Shown: positions 19,979 through 27,956 of the stretch, piece after piece
How positions within the stretch are numbered: the first letter of the stretch is position 1
How the letters are laid out: each line of letters begins with the position of its first letter
Assembly: GCA_009692285.1 (NCBI GenBank)
Contig: SHZO01000006.1
Span: forward strand, 1-35,386
Origin: Gammaproteobacteria bacterium
GTDB taxonomy: Bacteria; Pseudomonadota; Gammaproteobacteria; Steroidobacterales; Steroidobacteraceae
Reading direction: 5' to 3'
DNA: 35,386 bases
Program-made: the position numbers and the translations under genes
Notes under the pieces: generated by a model
Seen by the model: the letters and a program-made list of their open reading frames with translations, nothing else
Database searches by the model: none
Told to the model about the DNA's origin: nothing

Positions 19979-21239
19979 CATCGAACGCTACGCTGATTCG
20001 TGTGCCTGTTGCTTCAAAAGGCAATGTGCGATGCCAAAGATGTGAGGGAAATAAAACTAGGCGGCCCGGTGCCGGTGTCACACAGCGGGTTACAGTCATT
20101 AACGGCATTGTGCTTCGCGCAGGGGGGCGACCAAATTCAAGTGCACCTGCAAAGATATCTTTCGATTGCATTTCATCAGGCAACAAAATATAGAATACGC
20201 CACTCATTTCGCTACGTGGGTGCATATGCGTAATTTGTTGGCCACCACTCTCTATTAGTGTGCCCCACAAACGTAAGTGCCATTGTTGTAATGGCTGAAG
20301 TGGGCACTCGTTGTTAAGCTGTCCCAAGATAAGCGCCTCGAGTGCGAGCAGCGCCGGATGGTATGATGGATCCAACTCTCCTGTCTGAAAACCACCACGG
20401 GTGGCTTTGCTCAAAGGGCTGGCGAGACAGGATGGATCTGCGCGTAGCAGTTCGGCAATTTCTTCGGCTAAAGCTACGGGAAGACCATCATGACCCAGAT
20501 CATGTAGAGTGATCATGCGATCTAGGTCAACTATCTCTTTCGCTTCTTCTTGACGACCGCAAATTTCTAATGCGATTGCGCAGGCTGCTAATACTTGTCG
20601 ATCCCCCGGGTGGTTTGCTAAAAAATTATCTGCTATCTCGCAAGCCTCTGTGCAACGTTCTAATAAGGTTAATAGGTCTACTAATTCTGCTGTAGCCCGA
20701 GCATTATTTGGATTGATATCCCTTGCTTCGGTAAGCGCCACTAGGGCCTTTTCAGGTTCACATAGAGCCCGCTCACAAAGACTCAAGTTTACCCAAGCCA
20801 TTTCATCCACTCGACCGGTAGCCGTTATTGCGCGCAGTGTCGCGCGTGCAGCAGTAAAATCATCTAATGCATACAAAAGCGCGCCTTGGGTGGCTTGAAG
20901 GAGGGGGTGTTCGCTTAGGATGGCTGGTAGGTTTCTCAAGCTCTGTAGCGCCTCGAAACCACGACCAGCATCTAAAAGGGCATGGGCACGGTTGCTAATT
21001 AAATCTATATCTCGGGGCGCTATGGCTAAGGCTCGCTCGTATAGGCTCAACGCAGAGACAATGTGCCCTCGCATATGGAGTACAGCCCCAAGATTCATGA
21101 GCGGCTCGAGCGCCATCGGGGTAGCCTCTAGGGCAGCTCGAAGAGCGTATTCGGCCTGCAGCAAACGTCCTGCAGATAAATGTGCTTGGGTGCTGAGGTC
21201 AAGGCTCGGAACAGTGGGATTTAGCATTTCGCTTGGCAT
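19923..21239 (-). CDS. TPR-repeat protein with C-terminal putative 2OG-Fe(II) oxygenase domain (PF13759-like)
   Basis: TPR repeats (LEPLMNLGAVLHMRGHIVSALSLYERALAIAPRDIDLISNRAHALLDAGR); C-terminal ITHMHPRSEMSGVFYILLP...GRLVLFPSHLWHRTLPFEATGTRISVAFDA. Start at internal Met (21239), since the longer ORF overlaps rmuC. Confidence 0.8.
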   Translation of the reverse strand: MPSEMLNPTVPSLDLSTQAHLSAGRLLQAEYALRAALEATPMALEPLMNLGAVLHMRGHIVSALSLYERALAIAPRDIDLISNRAHALLDAGRGFEALQSLRNLPAILSEHPLLQATQGALLYALDDFTAARATLRAITATGRVDEMAWVNLSLCERALCEPEKALVALTEARDINPNNARATAELVDLLTLLERCTEACEIADNFLANHPGDRQVLAACAIALEICGRQEEAKEIVDLDRMITLHDLGHDGLPVALAEEIAELLRADPSCLASPLSKATRGGFQTGELDPSYHPALLALEALILGQLNNECPLQPLQQWHLRLWGTLIESGGQQITHMHPRSEMSGVFYILLPDEMQSKDIFAGALEFGRPPARSTMPLMTVTRCVTPAPGRLVLFPSHLWHRTLPFEATGTRISVAFDATVQNRESYEESLQISPA

Positions 21240-21265
21240 GATGGAAACAGAATTTGGAGAGTATT

Positions 21266-22468
21266 GTGATTGAACTATTTTACCTGATGCTATTTGTAGG
21301 TGGCGCATTAGTTGGGGGTACTTTGGGGCATTTTTTCGCACGACAACGATTACATACCCAAGAACAGCTTACCCATGCCTTTCGATCAATTTCTGCTGAT
21401 GCTCTGCAAAGAAATAATCAGCAGTTTCTGGATTTGGCCCGCACCCAACTAGAGGGATTCCAAACTGCAGCTAAAACTGATCTTGAAGTACGTCAGAAAG
21501 AGATCGGCGAAACCTTAAATCCTATCCGTGAGTCTATGGCGAAAGTTGATATTCAAATTCAAGAGCTTGAAAAAGTGCGTGCTGGCGCTTATCAGTCTTT
21601 ACAGCAACAACTAGAGCAGCTCATTAAAGAACAAAACCTATTGCGTGGCGAAACTAGTAATTTAGTGAGCGCACTGAGACAACCAACAGTACGTGGACGT
21701 TGGGGTGAAATTCAATTACGCCGGGTAGTTGAACTAGCCGGAATGCTAAATCACTGCGATTTCATTGAGCAGCATTCAGTTCAAACAGAAGAGGGTCGTT
21801 TGCGTCCTGATCTAATCGTGAAGCTACCTGGCGGCCGTAATGTAATTATTGACTCTAAAGTTCCTCTGGCTGCCTATTTGGCTGCGCTTGAAGCGCGCGA
21901 TGATGTAACACGTGGAGCTCGTTTACAGGAGCATGCGCGTGCAGTACGAACCCATATTCAACAACTTTCTCGCAAAGGGTATGCAGAAGAGGTGCGAAAG
22001 AGCGCTGAGTTCGTCGTGCTATTTTTACCGGGCGAGGTATTCTTTAGTGCTGCTTTAGAGCAAGACCCGTCATTGATAGAAGCTGGAGTAGAGCAGGGCG
22101 TGATGATTGCAACACCCACTTCACTTATTGCGTTGCTGCGCGCAGTCGCTTTTGGCTGGCGCCAAGAGCAGATTGCACGTAATGCGGAAGATATTAGTGC
22201 CCTTGGAAAAGAAATATTTGATCGACTTGCTACTATGGCGGAGCATTGGAGCAAAGTTGGTTATAGTTTGAAGAGCGCAGTAGACGGTTATAATAAAGCT
22301 ACAAGTTCATTAGAGAGCCGTGTGATGGTAACTGCGCGGCGTTTTCGAGAGCTGGATGCCGGACTTGATCCAGAGAAGCTGGCTGAGCTCGAATCTGTTG
22401 ATGTGATGCCGAGGCAGTTGCAACATGAAGATTTGGCGCCAAATTCTTTGTCTCTACATAAAACGTAA
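21266..22468 (+). CDS. rmuC: DNA recombination protein RmuC
   Basis: TM N-terminus, coiled coil, LRQPTVRGRWGEIQLRRVVELAGMLNHCDFIEQ, RPDLIVKLPGGRNVIIDSKVPL, GVMIATPTSLIALLRAVAFGWRQEQIARNAEDIS. GTG at 21266 preferred over TTG at 21254. Confidence 0.95.
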   Translation: MIELFYLMLFVGGALVGGTLGHFFARQRLHTQEQLTHAFRSISADALQRNNQQFLDLARTQLEGFQTAAKTDLEVRQKEIGETLNPIRESMAKVDIQIQELEKVRAGAYQSLQQQLEQLIKEQNLLRGETSNLVSALRQPTVRGRWGEIQLRRVVELAGMLNHCDFIEQHSVQTEEGRLRPDLIVKLPGGRNVIIDSKVPLAAYLAALEARDDVTRGARLQEHARAVRTHIQQLSRKGYAEEVRKSAEFVVLFLPGEVFFSAALEQDPSLIEAGVEQGVMIATPTSLIALLRAVAFGWRQEQIARNAEDISALGKEIFDRLATMAEHWSKVGYSLKSAVDGYNKATSSLESRVMVTARRFRELDAGLDPEKLAELESVDVMPRQLQHEDLAPNSLSLHKT

Positions 22469-22485
22469 AATATTAGGCTAAATTT

Positions 22486-22896
22486 GTTTTTGCGTGGATC
22501 TGAAGCAGTTCTGACAGCGCCGGCGTTATCTACAGATATCACTTGCATGTCACCAAATTCCTAGGGATAAATACCAGCTTATTAGCTTAAGAGTTGCGGG
22601 CCTTTCTGCCCTACGGCAGAGGCTGGCTCGCGAAAATCTAGAAAATAATCTTTATCTCGTTGATGTAGGGTCATAACTTCCTCTGCCGGATAGGTTGCCG
22701 TTTCAGGGTAGGTTGCTGGTAGCGTAAAGGCCTAGACCACGCCAGCATCCGTGGCATTGTAACCAGAGCGAAGGATTTGTTCTGCTGTTTCTGCCCCGTA
22801 TTGATCGGGCGCAGCAGTGGCTTCTGAGCTTGCATATACTGATGCTAAGTCTAAAATTACGAAGATTAAGGTAAGAAGTCTAATAATGATTTTCAT
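22486..22896 (-). pseudogene. Gamma-glutamyltransferase relic: N- and C-terminal remnants with internal deletion and in-frame stops
   Basis: Signal-peptide-like start then ATAAPDQYGAETAEQILRSGYNATDAGVV*AFTLPATYPETATYPAEEVMTLHQRDKDYFLDFREPASAVGQ (GGT N-terminal pattern), then EFGDMQVISVDNAGAVRTASDPRKN (GGT C-terminal pattern), same frame; stops at 22732-22734, 22582-22584, 22561-22563. Confidence 0.72.
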
Positions 22897-22920
22897 TGTG
22901 CTCAATTTTGGCATATTTCA

Positions 22921-24840
22921 TTGCTTCTTTCGTACATGATTCAATACATGAACATTAATACTCATTCCGAACTTGTTATGCCTGAATTCACTTTTAAGGC
23001 CTTGCTCACTGGGGTGCTACTCGGTGTTATTTTTGGGTCAGCAAATGCATATTTAGGCTTGCGCGTTGGTATGACAATATCCGCCTCTATTCCTGCTGCA
23101 GTCATGACCGTTGCAGTTTTCAAATTTTTAAGTCGGCCTAGTACCATTTTGGAGGCAAACCTCTCTCAGACTGTTGCCTCGGCTTCTACAGCATTGGCGA
23201 CCGGAACTCTTTTTACCATCCCTGCTTTATTTCTTTGGGGAGTAGTACCTCCTTATATTCAGATAGTCAGTTTATGCTTTTTAGGAGGGTTGCTTGGCCT
23301 TTGTGCCATGATTCCATTACGAAGATTACTGATTGTAAGTGCAGCAGCTGAATTGCCGTATCCTGAAGGGCGTGCTTGTGCAGAAGTCTTACAAGCAGCC
23401 GATCAAAAGTCAGCCTCTAGTCACTGGATATTTTGGGGAATGTTGCTCGGAGCTATCCTCAAGGTCAGTATTTCCCTACTATTTTTATGGCCTGATGAAC
23501 TGCAGATCAGTCTACCTGTTTTGCCTAAGGCTGAGTTGGCTCTAGAATTAGCTCCAGCATTAATTGGTGTAGGATATATCTTAGGCTATCGACAAGCTGC
23601 AGTATGTGTAGCCGGGGCCCTACTATCAGCAGTAGTTTTAACGCCTTTGATTTCTATTATGGGGGCAGAATTACTTGCTCCACATTTACCTGAAACTGTC
23701 AAACTTATTAGTGACATGGATGCTGGAGAAATTTGGTCACGATATGTCCGCTATATTGGTGCGGGTGCGGTGGCTACAGCTGGTATTCTGACTGTGATTG
23801 GTACTACACCTTTAATATGGGAATCTTTTAGATCCGTTGCGAAGGGTATTCGTAGAGTTAGTAACGACATCACTCGGGATGATGTAGATAGCGCGCGTCG
23901 TGATCGAGACTTACCCAAGTCTTTTGTATTTGGCGGCATTGCATTTGTTATTCTAATTGCTGGCTTAGTACCAGGCGTCTTTGCGGGTGAAATGAATATA
24001 GTGCAGCGCGGAGTTCTAGCCGTAGGGGTTGGGTTTTTTGGTTTGTTATTTGTAAGTGTTGCAGCGCGTATTGTTGGTATTGTCGGTGTGTCATCACAGC
24101 CTACTTCCGGGATTGCCTTGGTGACATTGCTTGGCACCGCTTCTGTTTTTGCTGCTGCCGGTTGGGTCACTCCGGATTCACGCGCTGCAGTACTTACTGT
24201 TGGGACTATCGTGGCTATTGCAGCAAGCAAAGCGGGGGATATTGCGCAGGATTTGAAAACTGGGTTTTTACTTGGTGCGACACCCGCGCACCAACAACTT
24301 GGGCAGCTCATTGGGGCAGCTGCAGCTTGTTGGGCAGTTGCAGCTACTGTGTTATTACTTGGTAATGTGTATGGTTTTGGTTCACATGAAATACCTGCAC
24401 CCCAAGCCACTTTAATGAAAACCATTGTGGAGGGGGTGCTATCCGGTGATTTACCTTGGGATTTAGTAGCCACGGGAGCAGGTTTGGCAATGACGGCTAT
24501 GCTCTGTGGTGTTTCAGGTTTAGCTTTTGCGATTGGAGTCTATTTGCCCCTAGGTACTATGACTCCTTTATTCTTTGGGGGGTGCGTCCGCGCATGGATA
24601 GAGTGGCGCACTGGAGACAAAGAAAAAATCATTCAGCATAGTAACTCTGGTGTATTAGCTGCTGCAGGGTTAATTGCAGGTGAAGGTTTGGCAGGCGTTT
24701 TGATCGCAGGCTTAGTTACGGCAGAGATTGCTCCACGTGCCCTTACGCCCATTTTTGGCGCAGGTTTGGGTCAGTGTGCCGTAAGTGCATGTGTTCTAGG
24801 TGTTGGCCTGTTTCTTATGCGTGCAGGACGAAGCTTATAG
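22921..24840 (+). CDS. OPT-family oligopeptide transporter (true start may be an internal Met, e.g. 22936, 22948 or 22978)
   Basis: FKALLTGVLLGVIFGSANAYLGLRVGMTISASIPAAVMTVAVFKFL, ELPYPEGRACAEVLQA, GDIAQDLKTGFLLGATPAHQQLGQLIGAA. Confidence 0.9.
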   Translation: MLLSYMIQYMNINTHSELVMPEFTFKALLTGVLLGVIFGSANAYLGLRVGMTISASIPAAVMTVAVFKFLSRPSTILEANLSQTVASASTALATGTLFTIPALFLWGVVPPYIQIVSLCFLGGLLGLCAMIPLRRLLIVSAAAELPYPEGRACAEVLQAADQKSASSHWIFWGMLLGAILKVSISLLFLWPDELQISLPVLPKAELALELAPALIGVGYILGYRQAAVCVAGALLSAVVLTPLISIMGAELLAPHLPETVKLISDMDAGEIWSRYVRYIGAGAVATAGILTVIGTTPLIWESFRSVAKGIRRVSNDITRDDVDSARRDRDLPKSFVFGGIAFVILIAGLVPGVFAGEMNIVQRGVLAVGVGFFGLLFVSVAARIVGIVGVSSQPTSGIALVTLLGTASVFAAAGWVTPDSRAAVLTVGTIVAIAASKAGDIAQDLKTGFLLGATPAHQQLGQLIGAAAACWAVAATVLLLGNVYGFGSHEIPAPQATLMKTIVEGVLSGDLPWDLVATGAGLAMTAMLCGVSGLAFAIGVYLPLGTMTPLFFGGCVRAWIEWRTGDKEKIIQHSNSGVLAAAGLIAGEGLAGVLIAGLVTAEIAPRALTPIFGAGLGQCAVSACVLGVGLFLMRAGRSL

Positions 24841-24933
24841 AGACTTCATGTGGCACAGGTTGTATGCAGGCGGAAAATAACTTACTAACTTATCCATCCA
24901 CTCAGGAATATTTCAAGAGCTATTCTGTAATTT

Positions 24934-25617
24934 TTAACCCTTTCGTAAATCTGTTATTTTCAGTGCGAGTGCTTGCACTTCAGTTTCGTGCTCTGTTTCA
25001 CGCCATGTTTCTTTTAGTGCTGCGTTGTACCAAGATTTCATGGCAGGTAATCCGAGCATATGCGCAACATATTTCTGGGCAATATTTGACAGTGGTAAAC
25101 CATAGGTTTGAAATCTAAAGATTACCGGTGCAAAGAAAGCATCGACAGCAGTGAAGGCACTTCCTGCGAGGTATGGTCCACCAAAAAGAGTGTGACCTTC
25201 GTGCCAAAGGTTTTCTATACGTTCTATATCCCTGTGCAGGGCTTTAGGAGTGTTTCGCAGTTGTACCCGTAGACCGCAACTCATGGGGCAGTGATTGCGT
25301 AATACTGAAAAACCAGAGTGCATCTCGGCGCTCGCACAGCGAGCCCAGGCACGAGCTTCGAGGGTAGCCGGCCAGACTAAAGGGTGGCTTTCAGCTAGAT
25401 ATTCTGTGATCGCTAAAGAGTCCCATAGGCGTAACTGGCCATCGTGTAAGCATGGCACCTTTCCGCTGGGTGAGAAGTTAACAAAGGTGCTCGTGCTACC
25501 AACACCGTCAAACTGTTCCAGATGTTCCTCGAAAGGTATCTCAAGCGTTTGCATTAGTACCCACACTCGTAAAGACCAAGAAGAGTAGTTCTTATTTGCA
25601 ATCCATAATGAGTACAT
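24934..25617 (-). CDS. Glutathione S-transferase family protein
   Basis: MYSLWIANKNYSSWSLRVWVLMQTLEIPFEEH... NFSPSGKVPCLHDGQLRLWDSLAITEYLAE (N-domain incl. cis-Pro and DS motif); YLAGSAFTAVDAFFAPVIFRF (C-domain). Confidence 0.9.
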   Translation of the reverse strand: MYSLWIANKNYSSWSLRVWVLMQTLEIPFEEHLEQFDGVGSTSTFVNFSPSGKVPCLHDGQLRLWDSLAITEYLAESHPLVWPATLEARAWARCASAEMHSGFSVLRNHCPMSCGLRVQLRNTPKALHRDIERIENLWHEGHTLFGGPYLAGSAFTAVDAFFAPVIFRFQTYGLPLSNIAQKYVAHMLGLPAMKSWYNAALKETWRETEHETEVQALALKITDLRKG

Positions 25618-25629
25618 AGCTACACTTTA

Positions 25630-26418
25630 TTATTTAATAGGCTTACGAAACTTTAACGTAAAGCGATCGCTGTACCCTTTAAGAGATTCGACTTGGCTAT
25701 CAAAGCGCAAATCATCATCGGGACGATAATGCAAATTACTGTAGCCGGAGAACTCAAATCCCGCATCGAGCAACTCTTTAATTACTACAATAGGATCCAT
25801 GCGTCTCCAAATTGCAATATTTGTTGGTTCATTATGACGACGAGTATGATCTATAATTCCGTATATCCCACCAGGCTTTAATGCATTGAATACTGCTTTA
25901 TTCACCAGTGTGCGTGATGCTGGTGTCATGTTGTGATAATTACGAAACGTTAAAACCATATCGATGTTCTTGACGTTAAAATCTACGACGTCAATTTGAA
26001 ATGAGCCAATTTGTCCTGAGGGACTCATTGATCCTTTATCATTAATAATTTCTACTTTATCTAGTGCCCATTCTTTAAGCCTGGGCTCCAAGCGACTTGC
26101 ATTCATAGCTAAATAGAGCTTGCCTTTCTCTGCGAGCGTTAAACCTAAAACTTTGGTATACCAGCCTGCGCCCGGCATAATTTCTATCACGTTCATATTG
26201 GGCTGCAAACCGAAGAACTCTAGCGTCTGAATAGGCTTTCGCTCTTTAGCATCTCGAGAGCGTTCTTCCGGAGTTCTGATCTCACTTGCCAAAGATTTTT
26301 CTATTAGCTGTGCAATTTCGCTCTTTGGGGCAGGCGGTGGCATCTGCGCGAAACTGACAGCGCTGAGTAGAGATAGCGTAATTAGTTTGATCAGGCGCAT
26401 TAGGTTTTGGTTTAGCAT
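25630..26418 (-). CDS. Class I SAM-methyltransferase-like protein with signal peptide (COG4798-like)
   Basis: N-terminal LMRLIKLITLSLLSAVSFAQ; NMNVIEIMPGAGWYTKVLGLTLAEKGKLYL (motif I-like); NIDMVLTFRNYHNM; ALKPGGIYGIIDH. Confidence 0.75.
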   Translation of the reverse strand: MLNQNLMRLIKLITLSLLSAVSFAQMPPPAPKSEIAQLIEKSLASEIRTPEERSRDAKERKPIQTLEFFGLQPNMNVIEIMPGAGWYTKVLGLTLAEKGKLYLAMNASRLEPRLKEWALDKVEIINDKGSMSPSGQIGSFQIDVVDFNVKNIDMVLTFRNYHNMTPASRTLVNKAVFNALKPGGIYGIIDHTRRHNEPTNIAIWRRMDPIVVIKELLDAGFEFSGYSNLHYRPDDDLRFDSQVESLKGYSDRFTLKFRKPIK

Positions 26419-26514
26419 GGTGAAATCGCTCTAGTTGTGTTTAAGACTGGATATAGTGTCATCTATTTTTAAAGGGTACAGTTTATTACTTTAAAGGCAA
26501 GGGGGACTAAGCAG

Positions 26515-27324
26515 ATGCAGTCTTTGACTATATTAATTACTGGCGCATCTTCGGGTATCGGCGCTGAATTGGCGCGTCAGTACGCTGCACGCGGCGCTTA
26601 TGTGGCCTTAGTGGCTAGGAGAGTGGATTTACTGGAAACTTTAGCTGCGGAACTACGTGCGCACGGTGGGCAAGTCAGTATCCACGCGGGCGATGTCACG
26701 CGGTCTGGGGATATTGCTGCGGTGGTTAGCGCCCTACAGGACATCGGACGGTCGTTAGATATAGTAATCGCCAATGCCGGCTTTGGGGTAGCCGGATCCC
26801 TACAGCGTTTGAGTATTCAAGACTATCAACGCCAATTTGAGACCAATGTATTTGGTGTGCTCAGAACAGTCTATGAGACATTAGGTGCTTTGCGCGCCTC
26901 TCGAGGTCGTTTAGTTTTGATGGGTAGCGTTGCGGGTCATTTGGCTACGCCCGGCGCTTCGGCTTATGCCGCGAGTAAATTTGCGGTACGCGCATTATCG
27001 GAGTCTTTGCGTGGTGACCTGCGCGCTGAGGGCATTGGCATTACTTTAATCTCGCCCGGTTTTGTAGACTCAGATATTCGGCGTATTGATAATCAAGGCG
27101 TTTTACTCGCTAGCGTTCCAGATCCGGTGCCCTCTTGGTTGCGCGTGACAACCCCTCGCGCAGTACGCGCTATGATCAAAGGAATTACACAAGAAAAATC
27201 AGAGATTGTGATCACTGGGCATGGTAAATTGATCGTATTTTTTGCGCGATATTTTCCGCGTACTGTGCGTGCTTTAGTATTGCGTAGTTACCATGCTCGC
27301 CCAGAGCCAACAGCAGAAATTTAA
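26515..27324 (+). CDS. Short-chain dehydrogenase/reductase (SDR)
   Basis: TILITGASSGIGAELARQYAARGAYVALVARR, IVIANAGFG, SVAGHLATPGASAYAASKFAVRALSESLR (TGxxxGIG, NAG, YxxxK). Confidence 0.93.
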   Translation: MQSLTILITGASSGIGAELARQYAARGAYVALVARRVDLLETLAAELRAHGGQVSIHAGDVTRSGDIAAVVSALQDIGRSLDIVIANAGFGVAGSLQRLSIQDYQRQFETNVFGVLRTVYETLGALRASRGRLVLMGSVAGHLATPGASAYAASKFAVRALSESLRGDLRAEGIGITLISPGFVDSDIRRIDNQGVLLASVPDPVPSWLRVTTPRAVRAMIKGITQEKSEIVITGHGKLIVFFARYFPRTVRALVLRSYHARPEPTAEI

Positions 27325-27338
27325 GTAGGCTACGTATC

Positions 27339-27956
27339 ATGACTTTCCACAGTTTATTTCCTACCTTACTCTATTCAGCGTCGCTGCAAAGCGGTGACGT
27401 AGCAGGCTTGAATAAAAAATTATTACGTGAATGTATCCAGTTGCGCAGCGATGATGTAGCTGGGCGGCGTTGGTCTGCTAAACATTATTTAGGCGGCTAC
27501 ACATCCTATGGTTCGCAATGCCAATTGCAACGTATTTCTCCCACGTTCGCGTTATTAGAGAAGCGTTTGCAACGTCATGTACGTGCATTTGCGCGCACTT
27601 TGGAATTTGATCTTGTAGGGCGAGAATTAGTAATGACCGATTGTTGGGTAAACATCATGCCGCGTGGTGTTGTGCATAGCATGCACCTCCATCCACTATC
27701 AACATTCAGTGGCACGTACTATGTGCGCACGCCCTCTGGTGTACCTGGACTTAAACTTGAAGACCCGCGACTTGATCGATTTATGGCTGCGCCACCGAAG
27801 CGTGTACAGGCACCAGCGAGCGCTCGTCCTTGGTTTATTTTGCCTGTACGTGCTGGACAAGTAGCTCTATTTGAGAGTTGGCTACGTCACGAAGTCCCAC
27901 CCAATCCAGTTGTTGCTGAGCGTGTGAGCATTTCTTTTAACTTCAGTTGGTTTTGA
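27339..27956 (+). CDS. Putative 2OG-Fe(II) oxygenase (TIGR02466/PF13759-like)
   Basis: MTFHSLFPTLLYSASL...; HSMHLHPLSTFSGTYYVRTPSGVPGLKLEDPR...GQVALFESWLRHEVPPNPVVAERVSISFNFSW. Confidence 0.8.
   Translation: MTFHSLFPTLLYSASLQSGDVAGLNKKLLRECIQLRSDDVAGRRWSAKHYLGGYTSYGSQCQLQRISPTFALLEKRLQRHVRAFARTLEFDLVGRELVMTDCWVNIMPRGVVHSMHLHPLSTFSGTYYVRTPSGVPGLKLEDPRLDRFMAAPPKRVQAPASARPWFILPVRAGQVALFESWLRHEVPPNPVVAERVSISFNFSWF

Noticed and set aside
23751-24473. 240-aa antisense ORF opposite the OPT transporter
   Set aside because: Composition (Pro/Ala/Thr-rich) mirrors hydrophobic sense codons; sense strand has a clear family match.
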